Below are positions 1-11,055 of a stretch of 64,000 nt of DNA, piece after piece. The position numbers and the translations under genes are program-made. The notes below the pieces were generated by a model. That model worked only from the letters and a program-made list of their open reading frames with translations. It searched no databases and was not told the DNA's origin. The DNA comes from Chrysomallon squamiferum (Eukaryota; Mollusca; Gastropoda; Neomphalida; Peltospiridae), in contig CM022672.1 of NCBI GenBank assembly GCA_012295275.1, forward strand, positions 18,965,894-19,029,893, in the 5' to 3' direction. The first letter of the stretch is position 1, and each line of letters begins with the position of its first letter.

Positions 1-271
1 ATTAACTCTTTCTCCACCGAAGTTCAACAACCAAAGTGTCAGCTCTAAAAGGCAAATATATAACTTAATCAAAATATACTAATCAATGAAAACAAAATGA
101 TCACTATTACTAAACCACTGAGTTAATGTTTAAAATTATTTAAAATAAATAAAACAAAACCATAAATACATTATAAACGAAATACCTTGTACAAAAATCA
201 ATAACTGTCAAAATGCACACACTATTTTAGATCCCTGTGTTATAAAGGAATTTATAAACATAATTAGTTAC
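1..271 (-). other. NSD intron (window edge)
   Basis: AT-rich intron after the last NSD exon seen. No further exon is supported. Confidence 0.7.
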
Positions 272-451
272 CATTGCTGCACATAAAACACCAGCTGACG
301 TTGACATGGCTGTGATGGGCTGTTGACCTGTTGGGTTTGAAGTGGCTGCTGCACACAATGTGATAACCTGGAAGATTGATGCTGCCAGCAGCAATGCAAT
401 ATTCACCAATGTGATAAGCTGTAGGACAGCGTACACATCGTAAAAGGCGGC
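272..451 (-). CDS. NSD: NSD coding exon 8 (third zinc finger region)
   Basis: Acceptor ATATTTCAG and donor AATG|GTAACT; phase 1 in and out. It encodes [14 protein letters not shown] through [13 protein letters not shown], very close to vertebrate NSD proteins. The next exon should begin with the LLCC-type part of the following PHD finger and is not in the window. An acceptor-like CTTTTAG near 40-50 is not followed by such a sequence. Confidence 0.95.
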
Positions 452-3400
452 CTGAAATATTTGACATTACTTAGTAACAAGATATCTGCCATTTCATTAA
501 TATGTGTATAAAACAATTCCCAAAAATATGTTGGAGTGTGCAAGACATTTAAAAATTAAATTTATGATACTAAAAACAATTTCTTAGTACAGGAAAAACA
601 ATTTTAATAGTAAAAATAATATATAAAAAGATAAAAATTATTTAGCAGTTCCAGTTGCAGGAATCACAACTATATAATTACTATGGATTTGTAATTAATT
701 GGAAATTTCTGAAATATGAAATCAGGTAATGACAAAAATGTAATTAAATCGAAGACTACACAAATTTTTACCTTTAGCACTCTTTGAATTCTTCTTATCC
801 TCATCAGCTGCACATGTTGCACACACATGAAGTGGGCAAAAGAATTTTTTCCCTTCAAATACAGTGTTCGGAAACTTTTTTACACAACTTTCATGATAGA
901 ATTTTCCACAACGTGATGTTGCACATGGTTTTAAATCACGACTTCGTTCCTTGCAAGCAAAACAAGTGCGAGTTCCTGAAAATAAATGTTTAACATTTCA
1001 AATAAAAGAGCAAAAATATTAACCAGACTTAAGTAACAAAGATTAAAACATGGAATTCATTATCAACACCTCCCCTTCTTAAATCAGTTCATAAATTGAA
1101 AACAGTTCTTTAAATGTAAATTTTGCTGCACTATGAAACACCATGTACATCTACCAGTCTAATGAAGACATCCAACAGGCATTTGTTTGTAGTGATCAAT
1201 TACTCCTTGATATTAATTAAATGCAAGAACTTTAGTCTTTATCAGACAGAAGTATAAGAGAAATCCTTAAGTGAAAACTACACAAACTTATTCACTAAGA
1301 TCAGCCCACATTGTCAACATATGCAGATCTCTTGCAATTTTTAAAAAGATTATCCAGGCAACGAAAACATTACATGCACCTGAATATTATCTGTTAAAGA
1401 GCCTTCCCAACCCTTAAACAACTGGTCTTTCTTACCTGTCTGACATTCGTCACATTTGAACTGTGTTATGGAAGCTGAACCAAGTCCAAGGCAGTTGACA
1501 TGGAAATAACCCTGACATGATCCTTGACACTCGATTAGTTCGCCAACACCTTCACATATCTGACAGATGTTCTCCTTCCTGGCTGGAGCACTAGCACTCA
1601 GTTTGAATATCTCCAGCTGATATTCCTCCGTACCATTTTTTATCAATATAGTGCTCTGTGATGTTCCTGTGGGTCGAATTTCTCCATGCTAAACGAAAAG
1701 TTTTTAAATAAGTAACAATATTCTGTTTTACAAATTTTACAATGTTTAAATAGGTAATATTTTCTATACAGTCTAATAACAAATCAATAAATTTATTTTG
1801 AAGATTGTACAGAATAAACAAATTCTCTGTATAATGAAGGAATGCTTAGTTTTTGCAGTAATTCTTTTAAAAAATATCTGCTAGTAAAACAGTGAGTCAC
1901 CCACCCACAATTTTTTTTATTTTACAATTTACCTACAGTTACCTTTAAAGAAAAAACCCATCTTCAACAGTAAGTACCTCTATATTTAATTAGAATTGTC
2001 ATCAAGTTAAAGTCAATACTACTCCAGGAAGTTAAATTAAAAATGAAGTTACATGTGATTCTGATCCGGAGTCTGATGCCTGACTCTGTGTTTCTGAATT
2101 AACTCCTTTAGATCGCCTTTTCTTGATATTTAAAATATCCTTGACTTCAGATTTCTGAAGGAAAAAAGTTGAAAAACAAAATAAATTATGTGAAACATTA
2201 AATTTTCTGCAATTTGGTTTAACAGTAATGAATGTATTTTAAGTAAATTTCGGAAATCTTTATGATGATATTGTTTGGAGTAGATAACAATTTGTTACTT
2301 AGCTGCACATTATCTAATACAATAAATACAACAAAAAAATTTAAAAAAAAAATTTAAAACAAATATTTTTGTTTTATTTAAAGGTAACAGCTACCATATT
2401 TTGCAGTGTAACGGGATTTGTTTTTGATTTTTTGTTATCTGAACAAGCAGCTTTGTTTAATGGGTTAGTTTATATAGGAATTTTATCATCAGTATCACAT
2501 AATGTATCAACTGGTTCTGTTATCAAAATGTCATCAATGCAATTGATTAAAGCTAACATGACCTCATGTGGACTACCCTTTTACACCAGAATGAGAACCT
2601 TGTTTATCTAATATTAAAAGTTATCAAGTACAAATTTATTACACTCAACAACTGGGAATTGAACATGTTTGGAATTTTAACAGCAAACTGAGAACAAAGA
2701 AATCTAAAGCATGTTTTTGGATACATACAAACAAATGTGGCATTCGGCACTTTACAACAAATACTTGCGATGTGCTGCATAACTTATAACATGATACATG
2801 CTAAATATGAACTGGTCCTGTAAAATGTGAAAAAATAAAAATAAAAAATGGTGTTGTGTGTTATATACTGGTGCATTTTGTACTCTGCAAAATAACATAT
2901 TTAACATTCTTAAATTTGAAACAAGTTAGATACAAAGATCAGAGCACAAAAAAAAATCAATTACCAGATTGTCTGTAATTTCAGCATTATTTTTAGACAA
3001 GTTATTCATGGCATCAGCTATCGTAGAAACTTTCGTTTTGATTTTTCCCTCAGATTTAACCTCTACTGGCTCTGTTTTGACTTCCTTCACAGCAGAAGTT
3101 GACTTTTCATTGGGCAAAGACTGTTTTGATTCTCTTGTAGCTCTACCTTTTGTTGTCCTTTGTTCGCTGCCTGCAGTTTTTGTTTTTGTCTTTGTAGCTG
3201 AAGGAAGATCATTTTTCACATCTTCTTGAGCTAATAATCTCCCACTGATCCTTCTCTCACGTGTTTCAGGTTCCTGAAAATAAACAAAAACTTAAATCAT
3301 TACTGGATTAATATTGGTCCACATAAGCAGTTTTGCCTAAAATGAAATCAGGTATTTTATAAAAATAAAAATAAGATTACAATTTAAATAAATAATATAT

Positions 3401-3452
3401 TTTTACATTAGAATGTTTATGTTAAGTAACTAGTTATTATTCTTCTTCTTTT

Positions 3453-3483
<31 letters not shown>

Positions 3484-5693
3484 TTTTTTTGACGGTAAAC
3501 TTACCGTTTTAATTGACTGTTTTTTGGTGACAATTTCAGTAAAGAGCTTGTCGCCTTCTTCGGCTTCAAGTTTTTTAACAGATGGCTTGCTTACCCGTTG
3601 AGGTCTTTTTGTAGCTGTTGGGGATACTGAAAAATAAAAATTAATAATAATAATAATAATCAGTAAAATGAAAGCTCCGATAAGTCTACAATAAAACTGA
3701 ATAATTACAGTGAAATTTTAAAATCTCAATAAGACCAAATATCCAAATTAAGATTGCATAGTTAACATATTCTGAATATCGTTTCAGCATTCTCTAAAAC
3801 TTTATTTCAAATGTAACAGTAAAATGATAGAAATCAGTAAAACTGAATGTTGACAGTAAGGATTTAATGTCATGGCTGCAAATGATGTAGATTTAGAACT
3901 AGTAGATACAGATTTTTTTTTAACATAAAATGAAGTTTATGAACAGTAGGATGGAACATTCAATAAAACTCACCAACATCAGTTTTTTCTGTTGTGGTAC
4001 TTTCTGAACCATGTTTAGTAGGAGCGTATCTTGCTTTCTGTTTGTCCGTCATCATTGTCCACTGCTGTAGCAGGTAATCAACAACAGTGTCTTCATCATA
4101 ATCTGGATGCTCTTCCAGAACACCTTCCCTGTGTTTCTGACAAAAACATTCAAAGGAACCTTGAGTCTGAATAGGCCTGTGAGGAACTGTGGGACTTTTA
4201 GAGGCTTCAGTTTCCACTTTTCTTTTCTTTGGTGTTACCTGTATAGAGCTGCTGTTTTCACTATCAGCTTCTTTACGCTTCCGTCCTCTTTTACCTTGGA
4301 CTTTATCAACAACACCATTTGGCAGTTCAGGAGAACTATCTGTGTTCTTAGAAAGTTTCTGACGTGTTATTTCAGTGTCAGTGTCATCCTTGATTTGAAC
4401 TTTCTCCTTTGTTTCGGGTAGAATATACACAAAAGTTAATTTTTGTTTTCGTTCGTATCTATCCATAGGTACAGCTTCTTCAGCACCTGCTACACCAACC
4501 TCCCAAGCTGGTCTTCGGGAAGGTTTTACTTTAAAAGACTGAGCCAGTATTGTTTTTTGCTTTTTGTTAGGTGCATTTGCTATGCACTGTTCTGCATATT
4601 TAAAGAACTGTTCTTTTCCTTCAAATGGCATGGTTGAAGACTCATTGATCCAGCCTCTCTCTCCTTCATTTCCAAAAAACTGAACATGATATGCTCTTAT
4701 CACTTTAAAACCACCTGCAACATGACAATAAGATTTCAGGATACAATCTGCAATATTCTTGGATATTAACAAAATGTAATCACAACACAGATATTAAATG
4801 ACAGCACATTACTTTCAAAAGTTAAACATAATTTTTATTATCAGATAGTTTTATCTATTTTCTAACTCTTTTGGATTATTAATAATAATTGAAACAATAT
4901 TAAAACAATCCACAGTACAAGATGTTTACCTATGTTTCACAAATCTTTAAAGGAATCATTTATATTTATTATACTAACCTGTAATACGAGTATAAAGTCC
5001 AGTGTACGGATCGTAAGACACCATACATGGCCACCATGGATGTCCACTGACTTTTGCCCACAACAAATCACCAACAAGCCACTTAGGTGGTTTCTCCTTT
5101 TCAAGCTTTGATATTGGAGCCTTCATAACTGATTTCGGTGCTGATGAAACTTTAACTTCTTTTGCTTTTTCCACTGGTTCTATTTCATCCTGAGGAATTT
5201 TTCTTTTGATTTGCCTCTTCTCTCTATTTACTGCTGATGTAGGTGATTCCTTTTTCTCGCTCTCTTTTTCTACAACTTGTTCTGAACTGGCTGGTGAGCC
5301 TTTTCTTTTCTCTGAGGTCTTCTTTTCAGGAGTGATAAGACCATCAGATTTGGAAGTAACATCATCATTTTTACCTTTGGGTACATCTCTCTTCAATTTT
5401 CTGGTCTTGCGTTCTTCATGGGATTTATTTTCCTCCACTGGTGTTTCTTCTGATGCTCCTGTCTGAGGTTGTTCTGTTGGTTCATCAGCTTGTTGTACTC
5501 CACTTTCAACATTAACAAGACCTTCTCGTTTGTCAGGTGAGGTCACCGAACACTTGGCACTTGCCTTACTTTGAGCGATTTTTAGATTGCGATTCATTGT
5601 TGGCATTTGAGGTAAATGATGATGGAAGCCACCACTGCCTGCAGTGGTTTGGGATCCCAAACCATTTACAGGTGCAACCATCTGGGATTCCAT
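272..5693 (-). CDS. NSD: NSD-family histone-lysine N-methyltransferase, N-terminal half (partial, 8 coding exons)
   Basis: Nuclear SET-domain protein that in this family dimethylates histone H3 lysine 36. Coding exons on the minus strand are 4979-5693, 3974-4714, 3505-3626, 2965-3273, 2053-2154, 1436-1688, 772-975 and 272-451. All have AG/GT borders and compatible phases and give 875 residues. Seen in order: a charged, Lys/Glu/Ser-rich N-terminus; PWWP domain (about 205-285, SGHPWWP at 216-222, YHVQFFG at 247-253); a conserved stretch after PWWP ([11 protein letters not shown] near 326-336); a basic nuclear-localisation-like PKKRKV (400-405); an HMG box (about 422-475, ending QKARY); a PHD finger (705-745); then the C5HC2/PHD fingers with GKFYHESC and VNVSWCFMC. 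The order matches vertebrate NSD1/2/3. The start at 5693 is the first ATG, with A at -3 and G at +4; the frame extends upstream only to TTG. The second PWWP, SET and C-terminal regions are off the window below base 1. I cannot assign it to NSD1, 2 or 3; invertebrates usually have one. Confidence 0.95.
772..975 (-). CDS. NSD: NSD coding exon 7 (second zinc finger)
   Basis: Acceptor TATTTTCAG and donor AAAG|GTAAAA; phase 1 in and out. It encodes [15 protein letters not shown] and [11 protein letters not shown], the next Cys/His cluster of the NSD PHD array. Confidence 0.93.
1436..1688 (-). CDS. NSD: NSD coding exon 6 (first PHD finger)
   Basis: Acceptor TCGTTTAG and donor CAG|GTAAGA; phase 0 in, phase 1 out. 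It encodes residues 664-747 with the zinc ligands of the first PHD finger: C705, C708, C717, C721, H726, C729, C742 and C745. Confidence 0.93.
2053..2154 (-). CDS. NSD: NSD coding exon 5 (short linker)
   Basis: 102 bases, phase 0 at both ends, bounded by TTTTCCTTCAG and GTAACT. It encodes 34 residues (630-663) with a basic KKRRSK cluster and a Ser/Gln-rich end. The donor is weaker than its neighbours, so the exon may be alternative. Confidence 0.75.
2965..3273 (-). CDS. NSD: NSD coding exon 4 (charged linker)
   Basis: 309 bases, phase 0 at both ends, between ATTTTCAG and GTAATT. It encodes residues 527-629, a Lys/Thr/Glu-rich disordered linker with a sumoylation-like [11 protein letters not shown] stretch. 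Being symmetrical, it could be skipped without shifting the frame. Confidence 0.85.
3505..3626 (-). CDS. NSD: NSD coding exon 3 (linker)
   Basis: 122 bases between ATTTTTCAG and GTAAGT, entering in phase 1 and leaving in phase 0. It encodes a basic low-complexity linker (residues 486-526). Called on splice signals and frame continuity; its sequence is not a recognisable domain. Confidence 0.8.
3974..4714 (-). CDS. NSD: NSD coding exon 2 (PWWP end, NLS-like motif, HMG box)
   Basis: Acceptor TTGCAG|GT and donor G|GTGAGT; enters in phase 1 and leaves in phase 1. It completes PWWP ([15 protein letters not shown]) and holds the PKKRKV motif and the HMG box (FCQKHREGV to KARY). Confidence 0.95.
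4979..5693 (-). CDS. NSD: NSD coding exon 1 (start codon, start of PWWP)
   Basis: Starts at ATG 5693-5691 and ends at donor AG|GTTAGT (phase 1). It encodes residues 1-238 plus one base. The last 35 residues are the first half of the PWWP domain ([15 protein letters not shown]). An acceptor-like TTTATTCCAG ends at 5740, so the exon probably continues as 5' UTR to 5739 and joins an upstream non-coding exon. Confidence 0.93.
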
Positions 5694-5739
5694 TGTGGTG
5701 AAGATTGTGCTCAGTTCACAGTAATTATTTGTAAACAAA

Positions 5740-7324
5740 CTGGAATAAAACTGAAATTAAAAAACAAAAATGTAAAAAATACTTTTTACTTTTTATGCAA
5801 GTGGTAACAGGAAAAATATAAAATAATATTAATTACATTTTTCTGCATTGTACATATATCCTTTACAATCTTTTTGTATGCACTAATTTGTCATTGACCT
5901 GCTGTTTACATATTTATACTTTTTAAGTATTGTAGACATCTCAATTTCAAAAACACTTTGGGCAGAACCCAATGGTTTTTACACGTGCAGGCTATGGATT
6001 CTATGAGTTCCATGAAAGTATTTACTACAGAAAATATTAAGTTGCCCGGGCAAAGTAACACAGATTGCTTCCTATATGTCATAGCAGCCATAATGACAGT
6101 CACAGGAAAAATCCTATAATAATGTTAAGAACAAATCAAAATGCATCTAGCAATTTTAGACAAGTGAGATGGCTGCATCTTTGATAAACATGATGGGCAA
6201 ATACATAAAATAATCATGTTTTGAGACAAATAAAAAAAATATGCAGACAACTTTAAATAATGAGATGTAAAAATCTGATGAATGAAACGATACTCATCCA
6301 TTTTATCCAAATTATCTTTCTTATAAATTAGTTTGAAACTGCTTACATTTAATAAATTAAAAAGAATTTTGACGAATTGATGCTGTATTTGAAAAATGCC
6401 CTACAACACTGTAATATAGGATGTATGATCAAAGTTAATCACAGTACTTAGTAGGCAAGTATTTTATTAAGTTAATTTACTTTTAAAAAAACAGAAAGGA
6501 ATGTCAAATTGCAAATCAGTACCATTTATTATAGACCTAAGACAATATATGAGCAAATAACTAAAATATATTCAGTTTGTTTCAACATAAAAAATGTATT
6601 TCAATTATTTGTCAATTATCAATTTATATTAATATAACAATCCAAGAAAACCTGACTCAGAAGTGTAGTAAGTGGCAAAACATTTTACATTTCTGCATTG
6701 ACTCATTGAGGTTATTCGAAAAATATTCTAGATAAAAGCTAAGTATGTCATTATAAAAACTGTATCAAGTAGATTTTACTGTTCACTTCTTGATTATGAG
6801 TATGTCATCTGAGCTGAATGTCAGTAATGTATTATAAACTCCTGAAATAATCTAGGAAAAAAGGAAAAAACTTTCATTATTGTTTAAATTTTAATTTTGC
6901 TTGAAGTATTTTTGTTTATGAAATAACTTCAGACAATTGTAAGGTTTATGCACTTGTCTGAAAAAAACATGTATCCCTTGTATCTGATAACCTAAAATAG
7001 AAATGTATTATTTAACATATTTACTTTTAATTTGTAAAAATATATAAAGCAACCTTTTTGTAACCCTTTTAAATATTACTAAATACATATGCATTAAATA
7101 ATTTTAAAACTTACTAAAGGCTGTTTTTAAAAGAAAATCCCAATTATAACAATGCTGAAAATAAAAATTTATTTTACTGCTTTAGCAACATAGCTGGTGA
7201 ATCACAAAAGAAAAAATGACCTAGCTGGAATGTTTACTATATAAATAAATAAACGCTGGCAAAATTGAATATGCGCTGTTCAGTATACCCTACTGGAACA
7301 AAGATTGGATATTTAATCACTTAC
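5740..7324 (-). other. Probable NSD 5' intron
   Basis: AT-rich sequence between the UTR acceptor near 5740 and a strong donor-like GTAAGT (minus strand, 7324-7319). No coding potential seen. Confidence 0.5.
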
Positions 7325-7660
7325 TAAGCTAATTTCAACAATAATTTTGCAAAATTTGTCCGCCTTTGATTTTTCAGGCGGCGGCCATATTGGTTTATAT
7401 CCGAAATACAGCACGCGGCGAAAAAGAGGTCAATAATGAACAAAGACATTATGTATGCAGAATTAAATATGTCTTTGACAGGATGTTAAAGCACATATTA
7501 TTGCTATTTAAAAAATTAAATAGATGAAATTGCATATACCCATGATTTTTATGTAGCATTGCCAACCAACATCAGCCACTTTTCAGCGTCCTTCCGCCAG
7601 AAGGTTCGGGTATATTCGGCGGGAAAAGCATTATTCATTGATTGGCTGAAGTGATACGAT
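7325..7660 (-). promoter_or_regulatory. Likely NSD promoter and non-coding first exon
   Basis: The only GC- and CpG-richer block between the two minus-strand genes. It holds GCGGCCATATTGG (7381-7393), near the YY1/CCAAT types. It also has TTCGGCGGGAAA (7615-7626), a canonical E2F core, and a second inverted CCAAT box (ATTGG, 7641-7645). A TATA-less housekeeping promoter would fit. The exact start site cannot be seen. Confidence 0.5.
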
Positions 7661-10600
7661 TTACACCGATTGCCCCTTAATTTTTTACAATTAACTGACC
7701 ATAAACAATATATTTTGCTAATTATCAATAAAATAAAATGTATAATTCACTGAACAAAATGATTATTGTAATGTAGCTATTTTATTACAGCTTAGACATA
7801 ATTTATCCAACTGTTTATATCAATATCACTTTGTTCAGATAATGATGGTATCACAATAGATCTCTATCTTAATTATGGCTCCAGCAACATTTTTCATCAG
7901 AATGAAATATTTAAGTTAATAAATATACTGACAAAGCATTAATTAAGATCATGAAGATATTTTTATACCTGGTATCCCATTTTTTTAAAAAACACCTTGT
8001 TATTGTTTCATCACCTGTCCTCAAGATTACAATCATCAAACCTTTCTTTACATCAGTCATTTTTGTTTTTATTTCTTTCCATCTAATATTTAGCCAACCA
8101 CACATCAACCTATCCATTTATTTATTCTTCTCTTATATTTTTATTAAACATATTTTTATTTTACCATCATATCTTTTAACCATTTGAATATCCATTCTTA
8201 CAAAGTGTATGCAATAATTTTATATCTCAACAAATATCTCACTTTATATTTGGAAGCACTGATGTTGTTGTTTTGTTGTTGATGTTCAACTTAATTAGCA
8301 CAATTAGTACATTTACATAAGCTTTTACACCACAGTTATTAAATTAATCAATTACTTTTTATATAAAGTTTGTAAAATTATCAGAATAGCTATTTTAAGA
8401 AGAAGAAGAAGTGTTATTTTTCTGTGCAGTTATCTAACTTAATACTGAGTTAAGTTTCTTCCATAAACAGGAAATAGAACATGTCAGTTAGTTTTTTGTT
8501 CATATATTTTCTCTTTTCATTTGCTCCTGCACATACTGAGTATCTGGATTCATTCTTAAATGTTAAGTTTTCATCATAAAAGGATTTTTGTTTCTAAAAT
8601 CAATAAAAATACCCACCTGAAGCCTTTTACTGTTTTCAAAAATTGTTATTACAGGTTATGACCTAGCTTGTTAAGTTCATTTGTACAGATTAATGGTGAC
8701 CTTTGTGAATAATGTGGTTCAGTCTGTAATGACTTTTTCTCTATGTTAATAACGTTGACCTTTGTGAATAGTATTATTAATTTTTATCATGAAAATACAT
8801 CCAAAAAAATCATATCTTTTTAGTCATATTTGTCAGAGATAGTAACTTATGGGATCATTATATACAGAAGCTGTAAATGAAACTTTCATTCTCCTCTGTT
8901 GATGTAAGTTTATTTGGTAAAGAAAAAACTGCAATGTAATCTAGAGATTAAAACATTTGGCCTAAGCTATATAGTGTATCTCAAGATCAGTAGTATCTGG
9001 TGCGTGACTAAGTTAATGGCTGTTCCTGTATTTTACGGCTGGTTTATCAATGACTATAATACAATGGAAATATGTATCTAAATGATCTGTTTCTGCAAAA
9101 AATAAAAATATTTAAGCCCTTTTCACAGAAAGTTGTGTCAGAATTATTAAATGTTTGAAATCAAATAATGAATGACATAAAATTAATGACTGAATTCTGC
9201 TGACACTCATTAAACAAAACAAATTTAGATAAAAAAATAATAGAATTTCTTTCATGTTACCACTGAATGAGGTTAACAAAAGGGAGACAATTAGCATATC
9301 TCATTCCATGACATTTAATGATAGTTGGCACGCACAATTCTTTGTATCATTGAATGTACGTATGGCGCTAAAGCATTTTGTTTTCAGTCATACAGTCTGG
9401 AGTTTGAATGTTAATTTAGGAGTTCAGTTTGTCATTTTGACATCATGAATATGTTCTAGCTGAATTTATTTATCTCATACAGATAGGCTTCAGAGATTTG
9501 TATTCAGTAATAGTTTCAGTTGGTTTTAGTACCTCATTATATTTGAAGATTTGATCTTTCAGTCAAAAGAAGGAAAAAATAATACACTTCCCTCCCATCC
9601 AGAGGTAAAAAGAAATAGTAAGATGAAAAAGAGAAAGAAGATATTTATTAAATTAAAAATATGATGATGCATTAACAAAATAAAATAAAACACACAAATA
9701 ATAATAAATGATAATATATTTAAAACAAACAAAACACCCAAGGAAACCCCCTAAAAAACAGAAAAAAAGAAAAAAAAAGTTTTGTTCATGGTTTATTTCT
9801 GTTATGAAGCAGCACACAATTACAATCAGTTATCACACAGTATTAAACAACTGAAGAAAGCAAAATTATGTTTTTAAACTGTCTCTGTAACATATTCATT
9901 CCATTCCCCCTCCCCACACTAAAATAATAATAATAATAATAATAATAGTAACAATAACATAAAAAAGACATATAAAATCATCATTCTTGTTTAATATTGT
10001 GTATTATTTTAAAATAATAAATCAGTTTTTTTAAAATTCTATAACATTCAAGGCTTTCTTTTTAAAACTTAAATATTTTGAAAATTAGGTCATTCTCTCT
10101 GATGTAAAGTATTGACTAATAATGATACTGACAGGATTTAAAATCAAATCTGACATATCCTTCATCTTGATAAAAATTACATGTCTAAAGTTAAACACAA
10201 TTTTCATAGTTAACAAGTAGCAACAGAAGATCTTACCATCCCACAAACAGGAAAGACCACATAACAAACTGTCTATAAAATATATGTTTCTAGTATCAAA
10301 ATAAGTCTAAATAATTAAACAGGATTAAAAAATATAAAACTTTATTCTGTATACATTTCTGTGCAACAGAATTTAAAAACCAATTAATTAACTACCATCT
10401 TTATTAAATAATAACAAAACTGTAATATAACAAATCTTTATTGAAATACCTAAAATATTTTATTATATCAATTCTTATTAGGTGTGTGTGACATATTGTT
10501 GTTATATCATTACATTATGTACAACAAATATAAACATGATAAAACAAAAGGACGTATTTGTCCACTGTGAATAACCCTGCACCGTCTTTCCAAATATAAA

Positions 10601-10785
10601 CACATCATCTTTATAGAATAACAATATGATATCTTTTTTTTTAATTTCAGTTATCTCATTATTTTTTTTTTAAACACATGTAAATGTGATTAAAACTATT
10701 AACAAAATCATTTAATTAATAAATAGTAAACATCATGATGTTTTTTTTAAAATCCCCCACAAAATCCCAGTTCTTCTGAATATGG
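7661..10785. other. Intergenic between NSD promoter and HTRA2 3' end
   Basis: About 3 kb of AT-rich DNA with short poly-A and (AAT)n tracts and no supported gene. A tRNA-like SINE relic may lie near 9355-9415. Confidence 0.6.
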
Positions 10786-10791
10786 TTTATT
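10786..10791 (-). other. HTRA2 poly(A) signal
   Basis: AATAAA on the minus strand about 100 bases after the stop codon. It is the first canonical hexamer downstream. Confidence 0.5.
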
Positions 10792-10889
10792 TTGTAAAAA
10801 AAAAAAAAAAAAAAAATTCCAATCATAAAATCTGAGAAATATCTAGATAGATATAACAACTTTAACTGTTGATATTTTAAAATTCTTGT

Positions 10890-11055
10890 TCATTCAATCT
10901 CCTCTGGTTTCACTGTCAGCGAGATTCTGCTGTTTTTCCTCATCACTGTCAGTTTCAGAATGTCACTTGAGCTGATAGCACTGAAGAAATCTGCCGAAGC
11001 TTTGACTTCTTTGCCATTAATATGAGTGATGACGTCACCTGGCTTCAGACCCCCG
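10890..11055 (-). CDS. HTRA2: HTRA2 exon 7 (PDZ end and stop)
   Basis: Acceptor ATTTTCCAG. It encodes [18 protein letters not shown] through KPEEIE and a TGA at 10892-10890. This exon is missed by a simple ORF scan but completes the PDZ domain in frame. Confidence 0.94.

Larger units (their letters stand above)
452..4978 (-). other. NSD introns
   Basis: Introns of about 230-810 bases separate the exons (largest 2155-2964). They are AT-rich with short poly-A/T runs and one (ATTT)n tract at 3452-3487. A reading frame at 2369-2611 on the plus strand lies inside an intron and shows no family resemblance. Confidence 0.85.

Noticed and set aside
1-45. Possible next NSD exon after a CTTTTAG acceptor
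   Set aside because: The in-phase translation does not resemble the LLCC-type PHD segment expected next.
2369-3229. Plus-strand frames opposite NSD exons and introns
   Set aside because: Shadows of the minus-strand gene; the minus frame has splice signals and conserved domains.
5694-5738. NSD open frame extended upstream to 5738
   Set aside because: The codon at 5738-5736 is TTG, not ATG; the first ATG in frame is 5693. A splice acceptor lies at about 5740, so this stretch is 5' UTR.
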